Positions 8,978-19,600 of a DNA stretch of 64,000 nucleotides are shown piece by piece. This DNA comes from Ameyamaea chiangmaiensis (GTDB lineage Bacteria > Pseudomonadota > Alphaproteobacteria > Acetobacterales > Acetobacteraceae): NCBI RefSeq assembly GCF_025995235.1, contig NZ_BAPT01000040.1, forward strand, positions 1-64,000, written 5' to 3'. Within the stretch, counting starts at the first letter, position 1, and every line of letters begins with the position of its first letter. A program made the translations under genes and the position numbers. The notes beneath the pieces are model-generated. The model searched no databases and was not told the DNA's origin. It saw only the letters and a program-made list of their open reading frames with translations.

Positions 8978-9009
8978 GGTAAATCTGCCGTTCTGCGAGG
9001 TAACACCGT

Positions 9010-10440
9010 TCAGGACGGGTCGTACCCGAGGATCGCCTTGACTTCGAGGAAGTCGATCAGGCCCCATTTGCCGCCTTCGCGTCCGTTGCCGGACTGCTTG
9101 TAGCCGCCGAACGGCACACGGGCGCTCCAGCCCGTTTCGTTGATCTTGACGTTTCCGGCACGCAGTTTGCGTGCCAGCGCACGGGCGTGGTTGATGTCAC
9201 CGGACTGGATATAGGCGGCCAGCCCGTAGGGCGTGTCGTTCGCCGCCGCAATGGCCTCCTCCTCCGTATCATACGGCAGGATCGCGAGGACGGGGCCGAA
9301 GATCTCCTCGCGGGCGATCGTCATGGTGTTGGTCACGTTCCCGAAGATCGTCGGCTTTACGTAATAGCCGCGCGTCAGTCCTTCCGGACGTCCGGTGCCG
9401 CCGCAGACCAGTGTGGCGCCTTCGTCGATGCCCGCCTGGATCAGGCCCTGGATCTTGTCGAACTGAACCTCGCTGACCACCGGGCCCAGCGTGCTGCCCG
9501 GTTGGCGGGGATCGCCGACGACCACGCTCGCGGCGACCTCGCCCGCGATGGCCATCGCGTCTTGCAGGGATTCGCGCGGCACGAACATGCGCGTCGGCGC
9601 ATTGCAGGACTGGCCACTGTTGCCGAGGCAGCTTTTCACACCCCGGCTGACCGCGTCACGCAGGTCGGCATCGCGCAGAACGATGTTGGGCGACTTGCCG
9701 CCCAGCTCCTGCAACACGCGCTTGACGGACGCCGCCGAAGCCCGGGCGACTGCGGTGCCCGCGCGGGTTGAGCCGGTAAAGGAGACCACGGCGACATCGG
9801 GATGGGCCGACAGGGCCTCGCCCACACCGGGACCGTCGCCATTGACGAGATTGAAAACACCCGGCGGCGTGCCGGCTTCGTGCATGATTTCTGCGAATAA
9901 AAGCCCGCTGAGCGGCGCGATCTCGCTTGGCTTGAGAACCATCGTGCAGCCTGCGGCGATTGCCGGGCCGACCTTGCTGGCGATCTGGTTCATCGGCCAG
10001 TTCCATGGCGTGATCAGGGCGGCGACACCCACGGGTTCATGCGTGATCAGCGCGGTTCCGACATGTTCTTCGAGGGGAAACTCGCGCAGGGCCTCGATAA
10101 TGGCTTCCAGATGGGCGGTGCCGGTATAGGCCTGGGATTCGAGCGCGAAATCGAGCGGTGCGCCCATTTCGTCCGATATGGCCTGGGCCATCTCCGGCGC
10201 GCGGCGCTTGTAGATCGCAGCGATCCGTTCCAGCAGCGTCAGCCGTTCCTCGCGCGTCGAGGCGCTCCAACTGTCGAACGCCGACTTGGCGGCGGCAACG
10301 GCACGGTCCACGTCGGCCGCCGTTCCCATCGCGATTGTCGCACATGTCTCTTCCGTCGCCGGATTAATGACGTCGAGTGTGCGATCGCCAACCGGGTCGA
10401 CCCATGTCCCGTCGATGTAGAACTGCCGTGAGTGCGACAT
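9010..10440 (-). CDS. NAD(P)-dependent aldehyde dehydrogenase
   Basis: 476 residues, normal for the ALDH superfamily. Visible landmarks are TPWNWPMNQIASKVGPAIAAG (cofactor region), KPSEIAP, FTGSTRAG, the general base Glu in LQELGGKSPNIV, the catalytic Cys279 in GNSGQSCNAP, and EEIFGPVLAI. The ATG at 10440 is preceded by a near-perfect GGAGGT; upstream in-frame starts have nothing comparable. It is the first gene of the leftward run that continues with the FAD amine oxidase. Its likely job is to convert the aldehyde from amine oxidation (here or from the neighbouring dehydrogenases) to the acid. The exact aldehyde is unknown. Confidence 0.88.
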   Translation of the reverse strand: MSHSRQFYIDGTWVDPVGDRTLDVINPATEETCATIAMGTAADVDRAVAAAKSAFDSWSASTREERLTLLERIAAIYKRRAPEMAQAISDEMGAPLDFALESQAYTGTAHLEAIIEALREFPLEEHVGTALITHEPVGVAALITPWNWPMNQIASKVGPAIAAGCTMVLKPSEIAPLSGLLFAEIMHEAGTPPGVFNLVNGDGPGVGEALSAHPDVAVVSFTGSTRAGTAVARASAASVKRVLQELGGKSPNIVLRDADLRDAVSRGVKSCLGNSGQSCNAPTRMFVPRESLQDAMAIAGEVAASVVVGDPRQPGSTLGPVVSEVQFDKIQGLIQAGIDEGATLVCGGTGRPEGLTRGYYVKPTIFGNVTNTMTIAREEIFGPVLAILPYDTEEEAIAAANDTPYGLAAYIQSGDINHARALARKLRAGNVKINETGWSARVPFGGYKQSGNGREGGKWGLIDFLEVKAILGYDPS

Positions 10441-10778
10441 GGAGACCTCCAGAGCTAAACAGACAGGATACGTCATACACAGGAATATGACGGATAGAAA
10501 CCATCCGTCACCAAGGCAGTATGCGTCGCGCCTGCATGACTGGCCCGAGACGCGCCATGCAAGGGTGGCCCTTTGGGTGTGCGGCAAGCGGTTGACCATT
10601 CAGTCGAGGAAGCGGCTATACATAATATATCGGAATCGTATCAAAACGTGTTTGCAGTGATCGAACCGTGGTCCTATAGGGATGGTATCGCAGGATTTTT
10701 TCTGATTTCTCGCGGCAGAGGTGTGCTGCTGAGGCTATGCGAATGCTGTGTTTGCTAGGCGGTGGAAGGGGTCAGTTT
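10441..10778. promoter_or_regulatory. Divergent intergenic region with a possible sigma-70 promoter
   Basis: 338 bases between the leftward aldehyde dehydrogenase gene and the rightward TonB receptor. On the + strand a TTGACC at 10592 and TATACA at 10617 (19-base spacer) lie in an AT-rich patch and could drive the receptor gene. I see no recognisable operator. It must also hold the leftward promoter of the aldehyde dehydrogenase run. Confidence 0.35.
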
Positions 10779-13166
10779 ATGTCTATAATTACGATATCAA
10801 AATTAATAAATCGATTCTTCCCGACCGATCAGTCATCCACGAAAAAGAGAGTGTCTCGGCTTGCCTTGTTGTCGATGTCGGCCGTTTTTGTGTCTTTGAC
10901 GCCGGTGAAACAGAGTTTCGGAAGCTCCGTTCCCCTCGTGGTAGGAAAAAATTCCAAACAAAAACAGAGCATTCCATTCTCTTCCAGAAAAACCCGAAAA
11001 TCCTATGCTCAAAACACGTCGTCAGGTCCTTCGGAACCTGACGAAGCCATCGCTGTAATGGGGCAAAGGCAGGCATTCCTTCATGCCAAAGAACAGTCTG
11101 TTCCGGACGCCGCAACGCACATTACTGCTGCTGAATTGATCTCTCGAGGTATTGTTAGTAACGTTGGTCTTCAGTCTCTTGCTTCAAATGTTACGACTCA
11201 GAGTATGCTTGGAACCGCAACGGTAAATTACTATATTCGTGGTGTTGGACTTCAGGATTACACACAGAACAATACATCGCCTGTCATGATGTACATGGAT
11301 GATGTCGCGTTTCCTCTGTCCACGATGACGTCGGGGATGCTCTTCGATACGGCTAGCGTGGACATTGTGCCCGGACCGGTTGGAACCGCGCATGGTCTTG
11401 CGGACACTGGTGGCGAGATTCATATCCATACAGCCGATCCGACAAAGGTGTGGCACTATGGAGCGCGTCAAGATATCGCAAGCTATGCACGCAGTATTAC
11501 CGATGTCTATGTGTCTGGTCCGCTGGCGAGGAATGTACAGTTCCGACTGGCTGGACAAACCATGCATGGTGGCGGCTGGCAGTATGATCCGCAGAACCAT
11601 ACGCATCTGGGCGACGCCAATGAAGGGGCGTTACGTGGCAAGCTGGCCTGGCAGCCGGACAACAGGACGGACATTATGCTGACAGGCCACTGGATGAGGG
11701 ACCTGTCGCAGGTTGTGGTGGGACAGCCCGTCCTGAATCTGGATCCCTCGCTTCCAACCCCGGTGCTTGGAAGCCGTCAGGCTAACTGGGATCTGTCGCC
11801 GCAGTTCGCACATCTTGTGGGGCGCAGTGCCACTATGAAGCCCAGCGAGAACAATATGCTCTGGGGCGTCGATATTAAGGCGAGTCGAGATCTTGGTTTT
11901 GCGACCCTCAAAAGCATCAGCGCTTATGAAGCGGAGCGTGAATCTGAATACACGGATCAGGATGGAACTGTATATCGCGGTGGCGATATGTATCGAAATA
12001 TACAGGCAAACGTATTTTCGCAAGAATTGAGGATGGAGTCAGAAAAGCAGTCACCTATTGAGTGGGTTGTCGGTTTATATTATAATCGTGTTCGTATGAA
12101 GCAATCATTTTATTATGATTTTACGGACTATAGACGATTCATGGTTAATACGCACTATGGACAAAACCAACAGGCTTTCTCACAATTTGCCGACCTGACT
12201 TATAAACTGCCGCATGGTGTTCGTCTGCTTGGTGGGATTAATCACGAATCTGATGACCGGCAACTGCTCAATCTCGAAACTGTCCATATCAATAGTGAAA
12301 GGCTGTCGTTCTATAACGAAGGTGGCAATTACAATCAGTTCTCGGGGCATCTTGGTGTGCAGTGGCAACCGATCCAGCAGTTCCAGGTTTATTTCAAAGT
12401 AAGCAAAGGTTATAAGCCCGGATCCTTTACGGCGAATGACACGGCGGTGCAGGCTCAGCTTCGGCCGACAAAACCGGAGAGTGTTCTGGCATTTGAAGTC
12501 GGGGAAAAAGCTGATGTCGTGCCAAACAAGATTCGCCTGAATGCGGCAGCCTTCTATTATAGCTATCATAATCAGCAAATTTTAAGCGACTACCTGGTGC
12601 CCAACTATGGACCCGAAGGTATGTTCGTGAATATACCGCACTCCGAAATATGGGGGGTCGAATTCAGCGCTGAGATTCACCCTCTTCCCCATGTGTATGT
12701 GCACGAAAACCTCGGCTATCAGCGTATGAAATTCACGCAATTTCAGGCGCTCGATCTTTCCGCGACGAATGCGCTGTATAAGCAGAGTGGGGCATGGTCG
12801 GCGGTGTTCAGCAGTTATAATGGTGTCGACGGCGGGATGCCGAAACTGACGCTGAATGGTGACGCGGAATATCGCCAGCCTGTCCTTTCCCAGAAGTATC
12901 AGATCTCTCCCGGCATCGACTGGATGTATAGAGATTCGCAGGCTCTTCAGCCGGGTGGCCTGGGGCCTTATCGTCTTCCCCCTTATTTCCTGCTCGGGGC
13001 GCACCTTACGCTCAAGCCTATGCATGGCCCTTGGTATATATCCGTGTATGCCTCGAACCTTGTTAATCGCCGCTATTATGTAACCGGTCAGGAAACGACG
13101 ACGACGTTCTTTTGGGTGCAGGGGCCGCCGCGTTTTGTGGGGGGCAGGTTGGGCATCAATTTCTGA
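10779..13166 (+). CDS. TonB-dependent outer-membrane receptor
   Basis: 795 residues. The ATG at 10779 has GGAAGGGG upstream and is preferred to an in-frame ATG at 10737. A long basic N-terminus with a hydrophobic run (about residues 30-42) serves as the export signal. The plug domain (about 85-215) shows the receptor pattern YYIRGVGLQDY and SPVMMYMDDV. The barrel fills the rest and ends in an aromatic residue (GGRLGINF). Base composition is clearly lower in G+C, with many T- and A-ending codons for the first 2 kb, unlike its neighbours, which suggests recent acquisition. A spermidine-dehydrogenase-like gene follows in the same direction, so a polyamine or amine-containing ligand is possible. 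Ligand not determined. Confidence 0.93.
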   Translation: MSIITISKLINRFFPTDQSSTKKRVSRLALLSMSAVFVSLTPVKQSFGSSVPLVVGKNSKQKQSIPFSSRKTRKSYAQNTSSGPSEPDEAIAVMGQRQAFLHAKEQSVPDAATHITAAELISRGIVSNVGLQSLASNVTTQSMLGTATVNYYIRGVGLQDYTQNNTSPVMMYMDDVAFPLSTMTSGMLFDTASVDIVPGPVGTAHGLADTGGEIHIHTADPTKVWHYGARQDIASYARSITDVYVSGPLARNVQFRLAGQTMHGGGWQYDPQNHTHLGDANEGALRGKLAWQPDNRTDIMLTGHWMRDLSQVVVGQPVLNLDPSLPTPVLGSRQANWDLSPQFAHLVGRSATMKPSENNMLWGVDIKASRDLGFATLKSISAYEAERESEYTDQDGTVYRGGDMYRNIQANVFSQELRMESEKQSPIEWVVGLYYNRVRMKQSFYYDFTDYRRFMVNTHYGQNQQAFSQFADLTYKLPHGVRLLGGINHESDDRQLLNLETVHINSERLSFYNEGGNYNQFSGHLGVQWQPIQQFQVYFKVSKGYKPGSFTANDTAVQAQLRPTKPESVLAFEVGEKADVVPNKIRLNAAAFYYSYHNQQILSDYLVPNYGPEGMFVNIPHSEIWGVEFSAEIHPLPHVYVHENLGYQRMKFTQFQALDLSATNALYKQSGAWSAVFSSYNGVDGGMPKLTLNGDAEYRQPVLSQKYQISPGIDWMYRDSQALQPGGLGPYRLPPYFLLGAHLTLKPMHGPWYISVYASNLVNRRYYVTGQETTTTFFWVQGPPRFVGGRLGINF

Positions 13167-13291
13167 TCGCCCCTCGGCAGGTATACACAACGGGGCTTAA
13201 AATGAGCCCTTTCCTGACACCGTCTCATCAGGCAAGAGTTATTTTTTATCATATCGTGATAGTAACGGTAGGCGTGACGGAACGGGGTCAG

Positions 13292-15268
13292 GTGAAGGAC
13301 GATACACAATCAGGTCGCGGTCGTTCGATCGCACGTCGGGACTTTGTTAACGGCGTTCTGGTCGCTTCCACAATGGGTGTGGCGCCTCTCACGAGTTCGC
13401 GCGCTGCCACCTCTGGTGGCCCTTATGTCCCCGCCCTTACCGGCATGCGCGGAAGCGCGCCGGGTCTGTTCGAGGCCGGGCATGCGTTGCGAGACCATGC
13501 GCTGGGGTCGCACCACACGCAGGACGTGGACGAACTTTATGATCTCGTGATCGTGGGTGCCGGGATAAGCGGACTCTCGGCGGCGCATTTTTATCGGAAA
13601 TATGCTGGCTCGAACAAGAAAATCCTGATTCTCGATAACCATGACGATTTCGGCGGACATGCGCGACGCAATGAATTCGATGTGGACGGCACCCGACTGG
13701 TTCTCAACGGTGGCACGCTCGAGATCGAATCGCCGGGCCGGTACAACCGGTGGGCCCGGACACTGCTGGACGATCTCGGGATTGATCTGGCGCGGTATCG
13801 TCGGGACTGCGCGCCGGTCGAACGGGTCTATGAAGCACATGGCCTGACCCATGGTGTCTTTTTCGATAGCGCCACATGGGGGCGGGACGAGATGGTGTCC
13901 GCGTCGCTGCGCCGGGGGGGCGTGCACTGGTCATTTATCGACGCGGACATGGTGGCGCGCATGCCGCTCTCGCCACGCGCGAAGGCAGATCTGCTGCGCC
14001 TGATCGACCCTGCGCAGCCGGACTATCTTGGCGCTCTGGACGTTGCGGCGAAAAAGACGCTGCTCGCGACGATGTCGTACAAGGACTACCTGCTGACGGT
14101 CGCGCGCGTTGATCCCGGTGTGTATTGGCTGTTTCAAAAGGCATTGAGCGGTGTCTTCTGTGTCGGAGCCGACGCGCTGCCGGCGTTGTTCGCGTGGATG
14201 TACGGCTATCCCGGTTTCTCCGGCCTCGGGCTTGGCGAGGCGCCGGAGGGGCTTTTGTCCGACCTGCCGGGCGGGCAGCATGGACGCCAGCGCGAAAGCG
14301 GCGAGGACGTGCACTTCCCCGACGGAAACGCGACGATCGCGCGCCTGCTGATCGCCTCGCTCGTGCCCGGCGTGACCAAGGCAAACACTCAGGAGGCGAT
14401 GGCCGGCGCTCATCTCGACTATACAGCGCTGGATCGGCCGGGTGCGGCGGTGCGCGTCCGGCTGAAGTCGATGGTCGTGCATGTCGCCCACGATGGCGAT
14501 CCGGCGAAAGGCGGGACCGTTGCCCTGACCTATTCGCCCTCGGGCGAGGCGCACCCGGCGCAGATGACACGCGTGCGCGGGCGGCAGGTCATTCTTGCCT
14601 GCTGGAACATGGTCATTCCCTACATGATGCCCGAACTGCCGGAGGCGCAGAAAAAGGCGCTGTCGGACGCGGTCAAGGGGCCGCTTGTCTATGTCAATGT
14701 GGCACTTCGCAACTGGCACGCGTTCGAGCGTCTGCGCGTGTCGGAGATTTTATGCCCGGGCAGTTTCTTCGACGAAGTGGCGTTAATGGAGCCCGCGCAG
14801 ATTGGCGCGGTTCAGGCTCCGCACGATCCGGCACGTCCGATCGTGGTCCGCATGATCAAGACGATGGGGCAGCCCGGCCTGCCCAAGCGCGAGCAATATC
14901 GCGCCGCCCGGTCCCTTCTGCTCTCGCTCGATTTCGCGACGTTCGAGCGAGAGGTGAGGGGGCAGCTGCAGCGCATGCTCGGCCCGGGCGGCTTCGACGC
15001 GGCCCGCGACATCGCCGCCATTACGGTCAACCGCTGGCCGCACGGTTACGCCTACACCTACAATTCTCTGGATGATCCGCTGGACTGGGTTTTTACCGAG
15101 ACTGATGATAGGCCCTGTGTGCGGGCGCGGCAGCCGTTCGGGTGCGTCTCGATCGCCAATTCGGACGCGGCGGCCAGTCCCCATACCGACGCCGCAATAC
15201 TGGAGGCGCATCGCGCCGTGGAGGAAGTGCTGGAACGTTCGACTTTTCCGTTTGTGGTGCATCGTTGA
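13292..15268 (+). CDS. Tat-exported FAD amine dehydrogenase, spermidine dehydrogenase-like
   Basis: About 658 residues. The GTG at 13292 gives a normal Tat leader with IARRDF at 13-18. Alternatives are GTG at 13274 and an ATG at 13202, which would place the arginines some 45 residues in. A Rossmann FAD motif (VGAGISG, about 88-94) is followed by the GGHARRNEF and NGGTLEIESPG motifs and a C-terminal NRWPHGYAY segment. These match, from memory, spermidine dehydrogenase (SpdH) of Pseudomonas aeruginosa and its relatives. The enzyme would act in the periplasm, cleaving a polyamine to an aminoaldehyde plus an amine. A permease gene overlaps its stop codon, implying that product or substrate is taken up. 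Specificity is an inference. Confidence 0.78.
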   Translation: MKDDTQSGRGRSIARRDFVNGVLVASTMGVAPLTSSRAATSGGPYVPALTGMRGSAPGLFEAGHALRDHALGSHHTQDVDELYDLVIVGAGISGLSAAHFYRKYAGSNKKILILDNHDDFGGHARRNEFDVDGTRLVLNGGTLEIESPGRYNRWARTLLDDLGIDLARYRRDCAPVERVYEAHGLTHGVFFDSATWGRDEMVSASLRRGGVHWSFIDADMVARMPLSPRAKADLLRLIDPAQPDYLGALDVAAKKTLLATMSYKDYLLTVARVDPGVYWLFQKALSGVFCVGADALPALFAWMYGYPGFSGLGLGEAPEGLLSDLPGGQHGRQRESGEDVHFPDGNATIARLLIASLVPGVTKANTQEAMAGAHLDYTALDRPGAAVRVRLKSMVVHVAHDGDPAKGGTVALTYSPSGEAHPAQMTRVRGRQVILACWNMVIPYMMPELPEAQKKALSDAVKGPLVYVNVALRNWHAFERLRVSEILCPGSFFDEVALMEPAQIGAVQAPHDPARPIVVRMIKTMGQPGLPKREQYRAARSLLLSLDFATFEREVRGQLQRMLGPGGFDAARDIAAITVNRWPHGYAYTYNSLDDPLDWVFTETDDRPCVRARQPFGCVSIANSDAAASPHTDAAILEAHRAVEEVLERSTFPFVVHR

Positions 15269-16656
15269 ACGATGACGTAGGCCCGGTCGTGCCGCATGAC
15301 CGCGCGCCGGAAGGCGGTTCCCTGTCCCACGCGCTGCGCGGCCGCCATGTGGCGATGATCGCGATCGGCGGCACGATTGGCTCCGGATTGTTCGTCGGGG
15401 CTTCGAGTGCGCTGGCGCTGGCTGGTCCGGGCGCCCTGATCGACTATGCCGTGGGCGGCCTGATCGTGCTGTTCATCTGCCGGATGCTGGCGGAGATGGC
15501 GATGGCCTCGCCCGGTACCGGGTCGTTTGTGGCGCATATCCGGCGTGGTCTGGGAGACGGGGCCGGGTTCGTGGCGGGGTGGCTGTACTGGATCATGTGG
15601 GTCTGCGTCGTGTCGGTCGAAGCGCTGGCGTGTGCCAATTTGATCGGGCCCTCTCTGCCAATCCCGTATCTGGCGCTGGAAATTCTGGTGATGGGTTTCG
15701 TCACCGGCATCAATCTGTTTTCCGTGCGCGGATATGGCGAATTCGAATACTGGCTGTCATTGCTGAAGGTCGGGACCATCGTCGCGTTCATCGGCGCCTG
15801 CATCGCCGGGCTTCTGGGATTGACCCCTTATGGGGTCGCCGTGTCCCATGTGATGGACGTCAACCTGCATCCGGTTCCGCGCGGCGCGATGGCGATCGTT
15901 GCTGCCGTGCCGCTGGTGCTGTTCGCCATCGGTGGAACCGAGGCCTCCACCATTGCGGCCGTGGAATCCGACGATCCGGCAGGTAATGTTCTACGTGCGA
16001 CTCGATCGGTGGCACTGCGTATAGCCGCCTTTTACGTCATCTCCGTCGGCCTGATCCTGGCGATCGTCCCGTGGACCGACGTGCACCCCGGCGTCTCCCC
16101 TTTCCTGACCGCGTTGAACAGGCTGGGTATCCCGGGGGCTGAAGTGCTGATGGGCGGCGTGATCCTGATCGGCTGCTTCTCGGCGCTGAATTCAGGTTTG
16201 TATATTACCTCGCGCATGATGTTCGAACTGGCGGAGATGCGTGGCGCGCCACGTTTCTTCGTCCGTCTGAGCGCCAACGGCACGCCACGCCACGCCATCG
16301 TGACGGCGACGGCGCTGGCCTTTGTCGTGGCACTGGGCGGCATTCTGTCGCCAGCGGCAGCGTTCAATTTTCTGCTGGGCAGCACGGGCACCTTCGTCCT
16401 GTTCGATTATGTGTTGATCGTGCTGGCCCATATGCGGCTGCGCTTTCAGGCCCAGCGGAGGGGCGAGCGTCTGGCGGCGCCGATGTGGTGCTTTCCGCTG
16501 CTCTCGGTCGTGACGCTGTTCTTCCTTGGCCTCGTGTTCGTGGTCATGCTCGGCGATCCCGAAACGCGCACGCAGATGATCGCCGGTACCGTGACGATGC
16601 TGATGGTCGTGCTGGTCGAGCGCCTGACCCGGCGGCGGCGGGCTCTGGCGACCTGA
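15265..16656 (+). CDS. APC-family amino acid / amine permease
   Basis: About 463 residues with 12 predicted helices. The first helix carries the APC consensus IGGTIGSGLFVGASSALALA, and the EYWLSLLKVGTIVAF segment near helix 5 is typical of the amino acid transporter (AAT/GABA permease) branch. The reading frame enters from inside the previous gene. A TTG at 15265 overlaps that gene's TGA (TTGA), and a GTG at 15289 is the next choice; neither has a good ribosome site, suggesting translational coupling. It would import an amino acid or an amine product such as GABA or diaminopropane produced by the upstream periplasmic oxidase. Substrate not readable from sequence. Confidence 0.82.
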   Translation: MNDDVGPVVPHDRAPEGGSLSHALRGRHVAMIAIGGTIGSGLFVGASSALALAGPGALIDYAVGGLIVLFICRMLAEMAMASPGTGSFVAHIRRGLGDGAGFVAGWLYWIMWVCVVSVEALACANLIGPSLPIPYLALEILVMGFVTGINLFSVRGYGEFEYWLSLLKVGTIVAFIGACIAGLLGLTPYGVAVSHVMDVNLHPVPRGAMAIVAAVPLVLFAIGGTEASTIAAVESDDPAGNVLRATRSVALRIAAFYVISVGLILAIVPWTDVHPGVSPFLTALNRLGIPGAEVLMGGVILIGCFSALNSGLYITSRMMFELAEMRGAPRFFVRLSANGTPRHAIVTATALAFVVALGGILSPAAAFNFLLGSTGTFVLFDYVLIVLAHMRLRFQAQRRGERLAAPMWCFPLLSVVTLFFLGLVFVVMLGDPETRTQMIAGTVTMLMVVLVERLTRRRRALAT

Positions 16657-16696
16657 TGGGGTCGGTCCCCCACGGGGGCGGGGTGACCCTTTGGGC

Positions 16697-19600
16697 TCAA
16701 CCGCGTCGCAGGTCGAGGGTCAGTGGCTGCTCGAGCGCGCGTTCGGCCGCAGGTGGCGTCATAGGACCGGGCGTGTGGCCGAACGGCAGGAAACGGATAC
16801 GCCGACGGGCCTCGGCTTCGTTTGCGTTGACCGGTCGTGTCTCGTAATTGCGGCCGCCCGGGTGCGCGACGTGGTAAGTCGCGCCCCCGATACTGCGGCC
16901 GGTCCAGCCATCGACGATGTCGAACACCAGCGGCGTGTGCGCGCCGATCGTCGGATGCAGCGCGCTGGGCGGGTTCCATGCCTTGAAGCGCACGCCGGCG
17001 ACGTAGTCCCCTTGACGATCCGTGGCCGTCAGCGGAACCGTCCGGCCATTGCAGGTCAGGACGTAGCGTTCATCAACCCACCCCTCCACGTATACCTGCA
17101 CCCGTTCGACGGAACTGTCGACATAGCGCACGGTGCCACCGATGCCGGGTTCCTCGGCCAGCGTGTGCCACGGCTCCAGCGCGTTGTGCAGCGCGAGGCT
17201 GATGCCCGAGGTGCTGACCGTGCCGATTTCGGGAAAGCGAAAGGCGAGGTGTGGCGCGAACCACTCGGCCTGCAGCGGGGCGCCAAGGGCCTGTAGCTCC
17301 GCGATCGCGTCGCGGAAATCCTGCTCGACGACGTGCGGCAGCATGAAACCGTCATGCAGACGCGTTCCCCAACGCACAAGCCGTCGGCGATAGGGGTTTT
17401 TCCAGAACGCTGACAGGGCTGCGCGCATCAGCAGGGTCTGCGCGGCCGCCATCCGGTGGTGCGGCGGCATTTCGAAGGCGCGGTACTCCACCAGACCCAG
17501 ACGCCCGGACGCACTCTCCGGCGCATAGAGCTTGTCGATGCAGAATTCGGTGCGGTGGGTGTTGCCGGTCATGTCGGCCAGCAGATTGCGGAACAGGCGA
17601 TCGGTCAGCCAGGGTGGCGTGGTGCCTTCGCGGTCGAGTTGCGCGAAGGCGATCTCCAGTTCGGCCAGGGCATCCTGCCGTGCCTCGTCGACGCGCGGGT
17701 GCTGCGACGACGGCCCGATGAACAGGCCGCTGAACAGGAACGAAAGCGACGGATGATTATGCCAGAAACTGACGAAGGAGCGCAGCAGATCGGGGCGGCG
17801 CAGGAAGGGACTGTCCTCCGCCCGGGTGGCGCCCATGACGATGTGATTGCCTCCGCCCGTGCCGACGTGACGGCCGTCCAGCATGAATTTCTCGGCAATC
17901 AGGCCGACAGAGCGCGCTTCGTCATAAAGCTCGCGTGAGCGACGTTCGAGGTCGTCCCAACTGCTGGCCGGGTGGATGTTCACCTCGATGACACCCGGAT
18001 CGGGCGTGATCGAAAACGACAGCAGACGCGGATCGCGCGGGGGCGGATACCCTTCCAGCACCACCTTTCGGCCCAGGGCATCGGCCGTGGCCTCGACGCA
18101 GGCGCACAGATCAAGCCAGTCTTCCACGGCATAGAGCGGCGGCAGGAACACGTGAAGCACCCCGCCCCGTGCCTCGACGGTCAGGGCGGTGCGAACCACA
18201 TCGGGCTCCTCGCGGTCGAGACGGAGGAGGTTGTCCTGAAACGCCGAGTCAGTGGAAAGGCGCCAGGGCTTGCTGACCGGATAGGGCGGCAGCGCCGGCA
18301 GGTCCGACAGCATGGGCATCGGGCGCGGGTCGGCGGCCGGTGCGACCGGTGCCACGCTGTCTGGCCGTGCCGCGCCATACGGCGTCGCGGAGCGTCGCGC
18401 GAGGCCCGGATGCGGGGGCAGGGCACTTTGGGCGGCGAAGGGATCTGGCGGGACGTCCTGCTCGATCGAGTCCGTGTCGGCCCAGGGCAGGCTTTGCAGG
18501 GGCAGCCGAAAGCCGATCGGCGCGTCGCCGGGCACGAGGAAAAGCGTCTCGCCCCGCATGAACCAGCGGCCTGACTGCCAGCGCCGGACGCCGTCACGCT
18601 CCACCACGCGCAGCGGCAGGACCGAACCGGACTCCCGGCTCAGCCCGCGCCCGAACACGCGCGCCAGACGCTCACGCTCCAGCGGGTCGGCGAGATGGGA
18701 TTTTTCGGCCAGCACGTTGGCGGGCAGGCGATGCTCTTTCCAGAGATAGTAATGAACGTCCTCGAAGCACGGCGTGCACAGTTCCTCGTTGACGCCCAGA
18801 CGATCGGCCAGCGCCCGGCAGAAGCGCCGTGCGTCGTGTTCGGTCGCGGTATCGACGTCATCGTCGGATGCCAGCAACGCGGGATTGCGCCAGACCGGCT
18901 GCCCGTCCGGCCGCCAGTGGCAGTGCAGCGCCCAGCGTGGCAACTGCTCGCCCGGATAATGCTTGCCGAGTTGATGCTGGATCGCCGCCCCCTTCGACCA
19001 CAGCGGCACCAGTCGGCGCAGCAATCGACCGGCGTAGGCCCGCTTGGTCGGACCGAGCGCCTCGGTGTTCCATTCGGGCGCGTCCATGTCGTCGGCGGCG
19101 ATGAATGTCGGCTCGCCCCCCATGGTCAGGTGCACGCCCTGCGCCGTCAGATCGGCGTCGACCGCGCGGCCGGCGGCCAGAATGCTGTTCCATGTGGCAT
19201 CGCTGTAGGGACGGGTGGTGCGGGGACTTTCGGCGATGCGCGTGACGTCCATCGCGACATCGAACGTCGTCTCGCACTCATCGACACCGCCCGAGATCGG
19301 CGCGGCGGAGGCCGGCTCGGGTGTCGCGGCCAGCGGGATATGGCCTTCGCCGGTCATCAGGCCGGAGGTGGCGTCCAGGCCGATCCAGCCCGCGCCGGGC
19401 AGATAGACCTCCGCCCACGCGTGCAAATCTGTGAAGTCGGCCGCCGGCCCTTCCGCGCCGCCGTCACGCGGCTTTTCGTCCGCGGTCAGCTGGATCAGAT
19501 AGCCGGATACGAACCGCGCGGCGAACCCTAGGTGTCGCAGCAACTGGACCAGCAGCCACGCGCTGTCGCGGCATGAGCCTCTACCCCCCGCGAGCGTTTC

